A stretch of 36,271 nt of DNA, from the NCBI GenBank assembly GCA_003168255.1, contig PMSU01000102.1, positions 1 through 36,271 on the forward strand, written 5' to 3'. Below the pieces are notes generated by a model. It worked only from the letters and a program-made list of their open reading frames with translations, was not told the DNA's origin and did no database searches. A program made the translations under genes and the position numbers. This DNA is from Actinomycetota bacterium. Its GTDB lineage: Bacteria > Actinomycetota > Actinomycetes > Streptosporangiales > Streptosporangiaceae. Numbering within the stretch: the stretch's first letter is position 1; every line of letters starts with the position of its first letter. Positions 7,172-15,043 of the stretch are shown piece after piece.

Positions 7172-8215
7172 TCAGCGTTCCCGCGTCCGCGGCGACGATG
7201 TGGCTCGCGTCGCTCGTGCAGCTGGCGAGGCACCGAGCTCGACCCGGCCCTCGAGGATCTCGGCGGCGCCGCGGACAACGCAGCGCAGCGGGTCGTCCAC
7301 CACGAGGGTGCAGGCGCCTGCGACCGCCTCGATTCTGCTTGCCAGGCCCGGCAGCAGCGCCCCGCCGCCGGCGAGGCAGATCTTCCCCCGAACGACGTCT
7401 TCGGCAAGGCCGGGCGGCAGGTCAAGCAGTATCTCCCGCACCGCATCAGCGATCGCGGCGACGGAGCGCTCGAGCGCGGCGGCCACCAGCCTCGCCGGGA
7501 TGCGTTCCACCCGCGGCGTCCTTTTCTGGAGGTCGACGCCGATCGTTTCCACCGACTCGGCGGTTCCGCCGGTGAGCCCCAGCTCGATTTTCAGCCGGCT
7601 GGCCGCCTTCTGGCCGATGAGCAGGCCAAGCTCGGCCTTTACCGCGTGCGCGATGGCCTCGTCCATGGCGTTGCCGCCCAGCCGCAGCGATTCGGCCCGG
7701 ACCAGGCGACCGCCCGTCACCACCGCGATCTCGGTGGTTCCGCCCCCCACGTCGACGATGAAGGCCCCGGCCCCGCTGGATAGGTCGAAGCCGGCGCCGG
7801 TGGCAGCGGCGATCGGCTCCTCGATGACCCTTACCCGGCAGCGAGGGCGGCGGGTCGCGACGGCCCTTGCCAGGGCCTGGCGCTCCACCGAGGTAGCGCC
7901 GGTCGGCACGCAGACGACGGCCGATGGGCGCAGCAAGACACGGCGCAGTCGGGCCCGGCCCAAGAAGGCTTGCAGCATGGCCGCTGCCGCGTCCAGGTCG
8001 GCGATGACTCCGTCGCGCAGGGGGTGGATGACCTCGACGTCCTGAGGTTCCTTCCCGGCCAGCGCCTCCGCCGCTTCGCCCGAGGCGATCACCTTGCCCA
8101 GGACCGTATCCACCGCGATGGCAGAGGGTTCCTCCACGACAAGGCCCCGGCCGCTCACCCAGACGAGCGTGTTGACCGTGCCAAGATCGATTGCCACGCC
8201 TGCCCGCAGCCGCAT
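7172..8215 (-). CDS. MreB-like actin-family protein, orphan
   Basis: A 347-residue actin/Hsp70-fold protein close in length to MreB. Phosphate-1 motif AIDLGTVNTLVWVSGRGLVV starts near residue 8, RDGVIADLDAAAAMLQAFL follows around 68, phosphate-2 is FIVDVGGGTTEIAVV near 153, with GGNAMDEAI after it, and the adenosine motif is CLAGGGALLPGL near 292. These match MreB more than DnaK. It would polymerise with ATP on the inner membrane face. No mreC, mreD, rodA or PBP2 gene is adjacent, so it may be a paralogue with a sporulation or other role. The C-tail is rich in Ala, Arg and Ser. The ATG at 8215 is preferred over the GTG just before it. The upstream phosphotransferase gene is 105 nt away on the same strand. 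Confidence 0.85.
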   Translation of the reverse strand: MRLRAGVAIDLGTVNTLVWVSGRGLVVEEPSAIAVDTVLGKVIASGEAAEALAGKEPQDVEVIHPLRDGVIADLDAAAAMLQAFLGRARLRRVLLRPSAVVCVPTGATSVERQALARAVATRRPRCRVRVIEEPIAAATGAGFDLSSGAGAFIVDVGGGTTEIAVVTGGRLVRAESLRLGGNAMDEAIAHAVKAELGLLIGQKAASRLKIELGLTGGTAESVETIGVDLQKRTPRVERIPARLVAAALERSVAAIADAVREILLDLPPGLAEDVVRGKICLAGGGALLPGLASRIEAVAGACTLVVDDPLRCVVRGAAEILEGRVELGASPAARATRATSSPRTRER

Positions 8216-8320
8216 CACGTCCGCCTATTGCTCGATATGCCGCCTGCTACCCGAACTGCCGTCGACCTTCCCAGTATGTCGGGAGTGCCGCTGCCAGTCC
8301 GGAGGTCCGGCCCGATCGGC

Positions 8321-9313
8321 CTAGCCCAGGAAGCTGAGCGCCTGCCCGGTGTTCCACTCGATGATCTTCATGACTGGCTCGCGGTCAGGGAAGTCGCCGT
8401 CCAGCAGCCGCAGCGGTCCCGCGATGAGCGACAGGTGCAGCGCCAGCAGGTAGAACCGCAGCCGCTGGTCATCAAGGCCGCTGGCCCGCAGCCACCGGTA
8501 ATGGTCATGGAAGCGCAAGCCCAGGAATGCGTGCTCCCACTCGACGTCGAAGAACATGACGCCCTCAATGTCGATCAGGACCGGCTGCCCGTCGTCGTCG
8601 ATCAGCACATGGTCGGGCCCGAGCTCGCCGTGAATGAGCCCGTGCTGCACCCGGGGGCGCACGGCGGCCGCGAGCGTGCGAGTGACATCCGCCAGCTGGC
8701 TACGGGCGGCCGCCACGCGGTCGATCCGGGCGGCTGCCTGATCCAGATGTTCCAGCGCCCGGTCGAGCACGATCTGCTCACACGACCGGTCTTGGCGGGC
8801 AGCGCCGCTGCTTACCGCGGTGAGCTTCCCGATGCCCTGGCTGTGGTCCCGGTGCATCGTCGCCAAGGCGGCACTCAGCCGCTTCAGGACAGGTTCGGCC
8901 TGCTGCGGATCGCGGCGGAGCAAATCCTCCAGCGTCCCGCCGCGGACGTCCTCGACCAGCGCGATTTCGGCAGGGTAGTGAGCCTTGCTCCGGTCCATCA
9001 GGTGGATCCGCGGCACCGCGACGCCGAGCGAGCCCAGCCGGGCGTGGCTGGCCTCGAACAGGTCGAAGCCAGACGCCTCGCAGAACGGATCCGCGAGGTC
9101 AGTGCTGGCCTCGTCGCCGACGGTCGGCCAGTAGTTTTCCGCCGGGTTCCAGACATAGAGGATGGCGGTCGTCTCGTCGTCGAAGGCGAGCCGGTACACG
9201 CCTTTCTTGCTGCCTCCCCGCAGCCGCTCCAGGCTGGCGATGCCGCGCTTTGAGCCGTAGGCGGCTCGCACCACACCCGTCAGACGATCACGTTCGGCGA
9301 AACCTCGTCCCAT
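8321..9313 (-). CDS. Phosphotransferase family protein (APH-like kinase fold), atypical catalytic loop
   Basis: A protein of about 330 residues with the aminoglycoside-phosphotransferase/choline-kinase fold. The N-lobe has the loop RLRGGSKKGVYRLAF near residues 30-44 and ALVEDVRGGTLEDLL near 118. The catalytic loop reads HGELGPDHVLID (residues 228-239), where typical APH proteins have HGDLxxxN: Glu replaces the catalytic Asp and His replaces the metal-binding Asn. The second metal motif is DIEG (248-251). VEWEHAFLGLRFHDHY follows. Whether it phosphorylates a small molecule is unclear. Start ATG 9313 has GGGAG 9 nt upstream; ATG 9331 is an alternative. It is divergent from the STAND regulator gene. 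Confidence 0.78.
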   Translation of the reverse strand: MGRGFAERDRLTGVVRAAYGSKRGIASLERLRGGSKKGVYRLAFDDETTAILYVWNPAENYWPTVGDEASTDLADPFCEASGFDLFEASHARLGSLGVAVPRIHLMDRSKAHYPAEIALVEDVRGGTLEDLLRRDPQQAEPVLKRLSAALATMHRDHSQGIGKLTAVSSGAARQDRSCEQIVLDRALEHLDQAAARIDRVAAARSQLADVTRTLAAAVRPRVQHGLIHGELGPDHVLIDDDGQPVLIDIEGVMFFDVEWEHAFLGLRFHDHYRWLRASGLDDQRLRFYLLALHLSLIAGPLRLLDGDFPDREPVMKIIEWNTGQALSFLG

Positions 9314-9440
9314 GGCCGCAGTCTCCCGCATCGGCACGTGTCGCTCGGGCCCTCGGGTCAGTTCCCAGGCACTCCGGTAAAGTCCGGCATGGTTACTGAT
9401 CACTCTCGGCTCCATCTGCCGACTGGTTGCCGAGACCTTT

Positions 9441-12014
9441 GTGGGGGCCGTCAGCGTGGATGTTGGAGGGTTCGGAGAGCGACTGCGTGCCTGCCGCCTC
9501 TCAGCCGAGCTATCGCAACAAGAGCTGGCCGAGCGGTCTGGGCTCGGCCTCCGCACGATCAGCGACCTGGAGCGCGGCCGGACCCGGTGGCCCTACCGGG
9601 ACTCACTGCACCGGCTGGCTGATGCCCTGGGGCTGCGCGACGGCGCCAGAGCCGAGTTCATCGCCGCCGCTGGCCGGCGGACGGCCCGTACGCCGGCCGA
9701 TGCCAGCGCGCGACCGGCGCACGGGGCGGCCCGCCGAGCCGACAGCGGGCGGAGCGTGCCGCGGCACCTGCCCGCCGCCGTACCCGCCTTCGTCGGGCGG
9801 CGTGACCACCTGGCCGCCTTGTCCCGGGTGCTGCACCAGCCCGGCGGAACCGCGGTCATCACGGCCATCGGCGGCACCGCGGGGGTCGGGAAAACCGCGC
9901 TGGCGGTGCAGTGGGCGCATCAGGTCGCCGGGGAGTTCCCGGACGGGCAGCTGTTTGTGAACCTGCGCGGCTTCGACCCGTCGGGGATACCGGTGACGTC
10001 CGCCGAGGCCGTCCGCATGTTCCTCGATGCCCTCCAGATCCCGGCCGACCGGCTCCCTGCGACAGTTGAGGGGCAGCTAGGCCTGTACCGCAGCATGCTG
10101 GCCGGGAAGCGCATGCTCGTGGTGCTGGACAACGCGCGTGACGCGGGACAGGTGCGGCCGCTGCTGCCCGGTTCCCCTACCTGCCGTGTCGTCGTCACCA
10201 GTCGCAACCAGCTCACCGGCCTGGCCGCGATCGAGGCCGCCCGCCCGCTGACCCTGGATGTCCTGACCGACGCCGAAGCCCGCCAGTTGCTCCAGCAGCG
10301 ACTGGGCGCCGAACGGCTCGCCGCCGACCTCGGCGCGGCAGGGCAGATCATCGAGTCGTGCGCACACCTGCCGTTGGCGCTGTGCGTGATCGCGGCCCGC
10401 GCTGCGATGCGGCCGGACCTGTCCCTCGCGGAAGTCGCCGCCGAGCTTGTGGCGCACCCGAACCTGGACGCGTTCACCGACGGCGGTGACTCAGCCGCGG
10501 ATGTCCGCGCCGCGTTCTCCTGGTCCTACCGGCAGCTAGACTCCGGTGCCGCCCGCGTGTTCCGGCTGGCGGGCCTGCACCCCCGTCCCGGCCTTGACCG
10601 CTACGCGGTCGCCGCCCTCTGCGCCGCGACTGCTGAACAGGCCGACCACGCGCTTGACGTGCTGGCCCGCGCTTGCCTGATCCAGCCCACAGGGCCGGGC
10701 CGGTATGGCATGCATGACCTGCTGCGAAGCTACGCCGGCGAACTGTCCGGCAGTCAGCACAGCGAGCCGGAGCGACGGGCTGCGCTGACCGGCCTGTTCG
10801 ATTACTACCTGCACACCGCCGCGACCGCGATGGACACCGCGTTCCCCGCCGAGCGCCATCGGCGGCCCCGCATCCCCGCTCCGCCCACCCCCGCCCCGGT
10901 ATTCTCCGGTGAGACTGAGGCGCTGGCGTGGCTAGACGCCGAACGGGTGGTCCTGGTCGCGGTCACCGTACACACCGCCAGCCACGGCTGGCCCGGTCAC
11001 GCCATCGCGCTAGACGCCACGCTGTTCCGCTACCTCCACAACGGTGCCCAGTTCCCCGAGGCAATCACCATCCACAGCAGCGCCCGCCTGGCCGCCCGCA
11101 GCATCGGCGACCGGGCGGCCGAGGCGAACGCACTGCACGGCCTCGGCGCCGTCGACCTGCGGCAGAGCCGCTACCGGCCAGCCGCCGACCACCTCCAGCA
11201 GGCACTGGCCCTGTACCGCGAGACCGGCGACCGGACGGGTCAAGCCCGCGCGCTCGCCAACCTCGGCCTCGCCGACCTCCTCCAGGGCCGCAGCCAGCAA
11301 GCCGTCGGCCATTTCCGGCAGTCCCTGGCCCTGCACCGTGACCTAGGCGACCGGGCCGGTGAAGCCCGCGCGCTGGGCAATCTTGGCTTCGCCGACCTGC
11401 GCCAGGGCCGTTACCAGCAGGCCACCGGTCATCTCCGGCAGTCGCTGGCCCTGAGCCGGGACATCCACGACCGAGGCGGTGAGGCTCGCGCGCTCGCCAA
11501 CCTCGGTGAGGTCGAGTTGCGGCTGGGCCGCTCCCAGCAGGCCGCCGATCACCTCCAGCAAGCCCTCATCCTCTGCCGCCAGCTGGGTGACCGGACCAGC
11601 GAGGCAGACACCCTGGCCAGCCTCGGCGTCACGGACCTACGGCAGGGCCGCGCCCAGCAGGCCGCCGATCACCTCCAGCAGGCCCTCGTCCTCTGCCGCG
11701 CGACCGGCGACCTGTCCAGGCAGGCCCTCGCGCTCAACGGCCTGGGTGAAGTGTCCCTCGCCACGGGACGCTCCGCCGACGCACGCGCCCACCATGCAGC
11801 CGCGCTCGATGTGGCCGCCGAGGCGGGCGAGAAATACGAGCAGGCCCGCGCCCATGACGGCCTGGCCAGCGCCTACCAGGCCAGCGGCGCTCCCACCCAG
11901 GCCCGCCGCCACTGGCAGGAAGCCCTCACCCTCTACACCGAGATCGGCGCCCCCGAGGCCGACCGGATCCGCGCCCAGTTCACCGCGGGCCACGACAGCC
12001 ACGCCAGCCGTTAA
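9441..12014 (+). CDS. XRE-HTH / STAND NTPase / TPR transcriptional regulator (AfsR-like)
   Basis: An 857-residue regulator. Residues 11-66 form an XRE-type helix-turn-helix (LSQQELAERSGLGLRTISDL). Residues 110-400 form an NB-ARC-type NTPase with Walker A GGTAGVGKT (144-152), Walker B RMLVVLDNA (224-232), VVVTSRN and the HLPLALCVIAA motif. A winged-helix segment follows (FRLAGLHPRPGLDRYAVAAL). From about residue 560 to 850 there are seven to eight 40-residue tetratricopeptide repeats built on ARALANLGxxDLRQGRxQQA, nearly identical to one another. This architecture is common in actinobacterial regulators in which ligand sensed by the TPRs drives NTPase-gated DNA binding. GTG at 9441 is used; GTG 9456 is an alternative. 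The divergent phosphotransferase gene is a plausible target. Confidence 0.92.
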   Translation: MGAVSVDVGGFGERLRACRLSAELSQQELAERSGLGLRTISDLERGRTRWPYRDSLHRLADALGLRDGARAEFIAAAGRRTARTPADASARPAHGAARRADSGRSVPRHLPAAVPAFVGRRDHLAALSRVLHQPGGTAVITAIGGTAGVGKTALAVQWAHQVAGEFPDGQLFVNLRGFDPSGIPVTSAEAVRMFLDALQIPADRLPATVEGQLGLYRSMLAGKRMLVVLDNARDAGQVRPLLPGSPTCRVVVTSRNQLTGLAAIEAARPLTLDVLTDAEARQLLQQRLGAERLAADLGAAGQIIESCAHLPLALCVIAARAAMRPDLSLAEVAAELVAHPNLDAFTDGGDSAADVRAAFSWSYRQLDSGAARVFRLAGLHPRPGLDRYAVAALCAATAEQADHALDVLARACLIQPTGPGRYGMHDLLRSYAGELSGSQHSEPERRAALTGLFDYYLHTAATAMDTAFPAERHRRPRIPAPPTPAPVFSGETEALAWLDAERVVLVAVTVHTASHGWPGHAIALDATLFRYLHNGAQFPEAITIHSSARLAARSIGDRAAEANALHGLGAVDLRQSRYRPAADHLQQALALYRETGDRTGQARALANLGLADLLQGRSQQAVGHFRQSLALHRDLGDRAGEARALGNLGFADLRQGRYQQATGHLRQSLALSRDIHDRGGEARALANLGEVELRLGRSQQAADHLQQALILCRQLGDRTSEADTLASLGVTDLRQGRAQQAADHLQQALVLCRATGDLSRQALALNGLGEVSLATGRSADARAHHAAALDVAAEAGEKYEQARAHDGLASAYQASGAPTQARRHWQEALTLYTEIGAPEADRIRAQFTAGHDSHASR

Positions 12015-12220
12015 GACATCCCGGTCTTCACAGCCATGATCAACAAGAACATCCTGCTGCCGGGCTGGCTTTCGTCGATGCGGTGACCGCCCATTGCTTC
12101 GGTGCGGCCGCGGGAGCCGAGCATCCGGATCCGGATACCAGATACGCACGATCGTTCAACGGAAAAGGACCGGACGGCTGGCGGAACGGGATCCGGGCCG
12201 CGCGGGAGAGTGGCTGGTGG

Positions 12221-12667
12221 TCAGCCCGCGTACTTCAGCACCAGCTCCCCGACGTGCGGGAGCGCGGCCTCGACGTGCTTGACCGCGCTGCCGCGGGCGG
12301 TACGGTATGCCTTGATGATCGTGGGCCGGCTGGAGGCCGCCGCGCGTGCGTCGGTCACCGAGAGCAGGGCCTCCGACACCTCCTCGCCGCGCTTGGCCAG
12401 GTAGTCGCCGAACTCGGAGCCGCCGGAGGCGTTGAAGTCCGCCCAGTACGGCTGAAGCTTGTCCACGATATCGGGGAGCAGGGACTTCACCATGTGGTTG
12501 ATGTGGCCCGGGGCGAAGGTGCTCACCGTCTTGTAGGCGAGCTTGACCGTGACCCCTGAGATCCCTGACTTGTCGGAGATCTCCTGCTCGATCAGCGTGT
12601 GGCAGTCGGCGATCACTTTTGGCTTGGTGTCCGGCGTGAGCAGGATCTCCTGAAGCGTGGCTGGCAT
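12221..12667 (-). CDS. Conserved actinobacterial protein, DUF6918-like
   Basis: A 148-residue soluble, helical protein that looks like a family of short actinobacterial proteins of unknown function (DUF6918 by recollection). Recognisable blocks are LQEILLTPDTKPKVIADCHT, DKSGISGVTVKLAYKTVS (a glycine-rich alternating segment), LLPDIVDKLQPYWADFNASG, and VTDARAAASSRPTIIKAYRT followed by SAVKHVEAALPHVGEL. No signal peptide or membrane segment is seen. AGGAGA lies 11 nt upstream of the ATG. It stands alone, convergent with the STAND regulator across about 205 nt in which I see no gene. Function unknown. Confidence 0.8.
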   Translation of the reverse strand: MPATLQEILLTPDTKPKVIADCHTLIEQEISDKSGISGVTVKLAYKTVSTFAPGHINHMVKSLLPDIVDKLQPYWADFNASGGSEFGDYLAKRGEEVSEALLSVTDARAAASSRPTIIKAYRTARGSAVKHVEAALPHVGELVLKYAG

Positions 12668-12790
12668 GGGTATGTTCTTCTCCTAGTCGCTGGGGCGTTG
12701 CCCGATGGATCCCGCGCGCATACCCCAGTGAGTCCCCGCCCAAGGCCGTGCGGCCCGGCTCCGCTCAAGTCAGGGCCCGTTTAGGTTACC

Positions 12791-13066
12791 GTGCCCGAGT
12801 ATGGTCCGTTATCGGAACCTCGCGACGGGGACGGTGACGGTGTCCCAGGGACACCACGAGCACGATCATCACCGCCGATCCGCCTGCGGCTGGAACCGCC
12901 CATCCTGACGCCGGCCCGGCTCAGGTTCCTGCGGGGCGCCGTCGTGGCGGTGATGGTGCCGCAGATCCTGAGCGTCATGCAGTCCGTGCTTGGCATGGTG
13001 GCGGCGGTGGTGCTGGCCCGCGTCGCGGCGCGCGCTTGGGTAGGCGGAGCAGCGGAACCGGCATAG
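12791..13066 (+). CDS. Small putative membrane protein
   Basis: A 91-residue frame with GTG start, ending 9 nt before the Lon-domain gene. The first 35 residues are polar (Pro, Asp, Arg). They are followed by PARLRFLRGAVVAVMVPQIL and SVMQSVLGMVAAVVLARVAA, which could form one long or two short membrane helices. Codon third positions in the second half are strongly G/C, as expected of a real gene. I do not recognise a family. Likely co-transcribed with the next gene. It may be spurious in its N-terminal half, with a true start further in. Confidence 0.45.
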   Translation: MPEYGPLSEPRDGDGDGVPGTPRARSSPPIRLRLEPPILTPARLRFLRGAVVAVMVPQILSVMQSVLGMVAAVVLARVAARAWVGGAAEPA

Positions 13067-13075
13067 TGTCGCAGG

Positions 13076-13747
13076 ATGAGCCAGCTGATGCCGCTGTTCC
13101 CCCTCGGCACCGTGCTCTACCCGGGACTGCCGCTGCCGCTGCACATCTTCGAGGAGCGGTACCGGCAGCTTGTCCGGGATCTGCTGGACGGGCCCGAGCC
13201 GCGGGAGTTCGGCGTCGTCGCGATCCGCAAGGGCAGCGAGACGGGAGTGGACGGGATCTCCGCGCTCTACGAGATCGGCTGTACCGCGACGCTGCGCCAG
13301 GTCGTAGAGCACGAGGATGGCCGGTTCGACATGGTGACCGCGGGGACGCAGCGGTTCCGGCTGGCGAGCCTGGATCACTCGCGTCCGTACCTACAGGGCG
13401 AGGTAGACCTGCTCGCCGAGGACACCGGCGACGACGCGGCCGCCGCGCTGGCCGCCCGCGCAGTGCAGCGGGCGTTCCGTGACTATTGCGTCGTGCTTGC
13501 CACCAAGGGAGGAGGAACCGAGGTCACCATTCCTGAGCTGCCGGATGACCCCGTTCCGCTTTCCTACCTGGTGGCCGCGTCGATAGTGGTGGATCTGCCG
13601 GACCGGCAGGCGCTGCTGGCCGCGCCCGATGCCCTGCGGCGGTTGGCGGCCGAACGCGTCCTGCTATCGCGAGAGACCGCGATGCTACGCACGTTCACCT
13701 CGGCGCCTGCACCCGGCCTGAGGTACACGCCGTGGAATCCCAACTGA
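13076..13747 (+). CDS. Lon N-terminal (substrate-binding) domain protein, LON_substr_bdg family
   Basis: A 223-residue stand-alone form of the Lon protease N-domain without ATPase or peptidase parts. It opens MSQLMPLFPLGTVLYPGLPL and then PLHIFEERYRQLVRDLL, the diagnostic start of the family. FGVVAIRKGSE, ALYEIGCTATLRQV, DGRFDMVTAGTQRFRL and the helical part (PLSYLVAASIVVDLPDRQAL and RRLAAERVLLSRE) follow in the normal order. Such proteins are common in actinobacteria; they may bind unfolded protein, but the role is not settled. Its stop is separated by one base from the stop of the convergent GNAT gene. Confidence 0.92.
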   Translation: MSQLMPLFPLGTVLYPGLPLPLHIFEERYRQLVRDLLDGPEPREFGVVAIRKGSETGVDGISALYEIGCTATLRQVVEHEDGRFDMVTAGTQRFRLASLDHSRPYLQGEVDLLAEDTGDDAAAALAARAVQRAFRDYCVVLATKGGGTEVTIPELPDDPVPLSYLVAASIVVDLPDRQALLAAPDALRRLAAERVLLSRETAMLRTFTSAPAPGLRYTPWNPN

Positions 13748-13748
13748 C

Positions 13749-14237
13749 CTAGAGCTTCTTCACCATGATCTTTTCCCTGCGCACCCCGTCGGGCATCAGG
13801 TCGCCGAGTTCTCCAGTGTCCCGAAAGCCGCTGCGCCGGTACAGCGCGATGGCGTTCTCGTTGCCGTCAGTCACGGCGAGTTTTACCGCCTCGGCGCCTT
13901 CCTCCCTGGCCCACTGCTCCACCGCACCCATCAGCTGATCTCCGGTCCCGCGGCCGCGGGCCGCCGGGCTCACCCACATCGAGATCAGCTCGGGGACGCC
14001 ATCCTCGTCGTCCGGTACGCCGCTGGCCATGCCGGCAGGCTGGCCGTCGAGCATCGCAACGATGTTGCAGGAGCCCGGAATCTCCAGCCGAGCACGCCAC
14101 CGTTCCTCGCGGTCCCCGTCGCCCTGCCAGTCAGAAAGCCGGGAGCCGAACGCATACGCCGCCTCGCCAAGCGCGGCGAGCCTCAGTTCCCGCCAGAGGC
14201 GCCAGTCATCCGGCGTGAGCACCCGCAACTCGATCAC
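13749..14237 (-). CDS. GNAT-family N-acetyltransferase
   Basis: A protein of about 162 residues with the GNAT fold: VIELRVLTPDDWRLWRELRL at the start, AYAFGSRLSDW, CNIVAMLDGQPAGMASG (strands 2-3), ELISMWVSPAARGRGTGDQL with the acetyl-CoA pyrophosphate loop RGRGTG, then KLAVTDGNENAIALYRRSGF (motif B) and GFRDTGEL. The substrate is unknown. The GTG at 14237 is preferred because upstream sequence in the same frame is low-complexity Pro/Gly/Arg derived from the 25-bp minisatellite. Stop codons of this gene and the Lon-domain gene are one base apart. Confidence 0.9.
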   Translation of the reverse strand: MIELRVLTPDDWRLWRELRLAALGEAAYAFGSRLSDWQGDGDREERWRARLEIPGSCNIVAMLDGQPAGMASGVPDDEDGVPELISMWVSPAARGRGTGDQLMGAVEQWAREEGAEAVKLAVTDGNENAIALYRRSGFRDTGELGDLMPDGVRREKIMVKKL

Positions 14238-14301
14238 ACGGGAGAGACTGCCGCAGGACGCGACCAGCCGCAAACCAACTCCCCCGCCCGGCGGATTCCC
14301 C

Positions 14302-14401
14302 GGCGGGCTCTCCGGGCGGACTCCCCGGCGGGCTCTCCGGGCGGGCTCCCCGGCGGGCTCTCCGGGCGGGCTCCCCGGCGGGCTCTCCGGGCGGGCTCCC
14401 C
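14302..14401. repeat. Minisatellite, 25 bp x 4
   Basis: Four head-to-tail 25-bp units, each made of two near-identical 12/13-bp halves (GGCGGGCTCTCC and GGGCGGGCTCCCC). Only one base differs between units (A for G in unit 1). It sits 6 nt downstream of the holin-like gene's stop codon and 65 nt upstream of the GNAT start on the same strand. Because 25 is not a multiple of three it cannot encode a regular peptide repeat. Confidence 0.95.
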
Positions 14402-14407
14402 GGCCGA

Positions 14408-14680
14408 TCAAGGCTGGGTGTCAGCCTCTGCAGCTTTCGGCCCGGCTTTCGGTCCCGCTTTTAGTCCGGGCGTCATCCGGTGAAGAGGCGTGACCTGGCT
14501 TCTGACGAACATCCCGAGCAGGGCGGAGACGATCCCGATGACCGCCCCGGTCTGCGCGGGACTCCAATGCCACCAGCCGAAGGCGATACCAAGCGCGATG
14601 AAGGACTCGACCAGGGCTGTCGCCGCGGCGGATTCCTGCCGGACCCATGCGACGATCTTGTTCCACACTGCCAGCGACAT
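14408..14680 (-). CDS. Small two-helix membrane protein, holin-like
   Basis: A 90-residue protein with two hydrophobic stretches, ATALVESFIALGIAFGWWHW and TGAVIGIVSALLGMFVRSQV, joined by a short turn containing SPAQ, and a charged, Lys/Ala/Pro-rich tail with a KAGPKAGPKA repeat. Size and topology resemble class II phage holins or phage-derived small proteins of actinobacteria. No endolysin, integrase or structural phage gene is nearby, so it is an orphan. ATG 14680 is chosen for the GGAAG 3 nt away and GGAG further up; ATG 14695 is an alternative. The function is unproven. Confidence 0.6.
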   Translation of the reverse strand: MSLAVWNKIVAWVRQESAAATALVESFIALGIAFGWWHWSPAQTGAVIGIVSALLGMFVRSQVTPLHRMTPGLKAGPKAGPKAAEADTQP

Positions 14681-14701
14681 GTGCTTCCACTCCATACGGT
14701 C

Positions 14702-14723
14702 TGTAATCTTTTGCGGTTACAGC
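14702..14723. promoter_or_regulatory. Inverted repeat upstream of holin-like gene
   Basis: CTGTAA and TTACAG flank a 10-base spacer, 22-43 nt upstream of the start codon, in a locally A/T-richer stretch. It is a possible operator or part of the promoter. No regulator can be named. Confidence 0.35.
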
Positions 14724-14760
14724 GCATGATCTCAGCTCGCTAATTGGCCGAGGTCTTCTT

Positions 14761-15010
14761 CAGGGTCTTACCCGCGTTATGGCGTTGCGGCCGGCGGGCG
14801 CGAGCAGGCGCTGGGCCGGCAGAACGACGCGGGCGTCGATGACGTTCTTGACGGGGCGTCCGGTCGCCGCCAGGCGGGCCCGGGTGAGGGTTTCACCGCG
14901 TAACCGAGGCGGGCGGCGTAATTCTCTGCGCGGCGGGTGGTGGCGTAGGACCGTTCCAGCTCGGCGTGGAAGCGTGCGTAGACCTCCCCGCCCTCGTGCC
15001 GCGGGCCGCC
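14761..15010 (-). pseudogene. AraC-family regulator, C-terminal DNA-binding domain remnant
   Basis: Two frames on the minus strand together read as part of an AraC/XylS DNA-binding domain. The first gives RHEGGEVYARFHAELERSYA, then RRAENYAARLGYAVK. After a shift the second gives LTRARLAATGRPVKNVIDAR and VVLPAQRLLA, ending at a TGA at 14761-14763. The normal sequence (tandem helix-turn-helix with VIDARVVLEAKRLLAHTD) continues about 40 residues further, so the fragment is both frameshifted and cut short. No ligand-binding half is present upstream, where the secreted propeller gene ends. This explains the otherwise empty 14724-15043 stretch. Confidence 0.72.
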
Positions 15011-15043
15011 CCCCTTAGTAGGGGAGCCTGCCGATGTGCAGCA

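Noticed and set aside
7970..9253. A 427-codon plus-strand open frame across the MreB-like and phosphotransferase genes
   Set aside because: It is antisense to two genes with clear domain motifs; its product is low-complexity and lacks any family pattern.
9441..12014. STAND protein as an Avs-type antiphage defence gene
   Set aside because: It has an N-terminal XRE DNA-binding domain rather than an effector domain, so a transcriptional regulator is the better reading.
12123..12140. ATCCGGATCCGGAT palindrome after the STAND regulator gene
   Set aside because: Short, made of repeated CCGGAT, and with no hairpin spacing; likely chance in GC-rich DNA.
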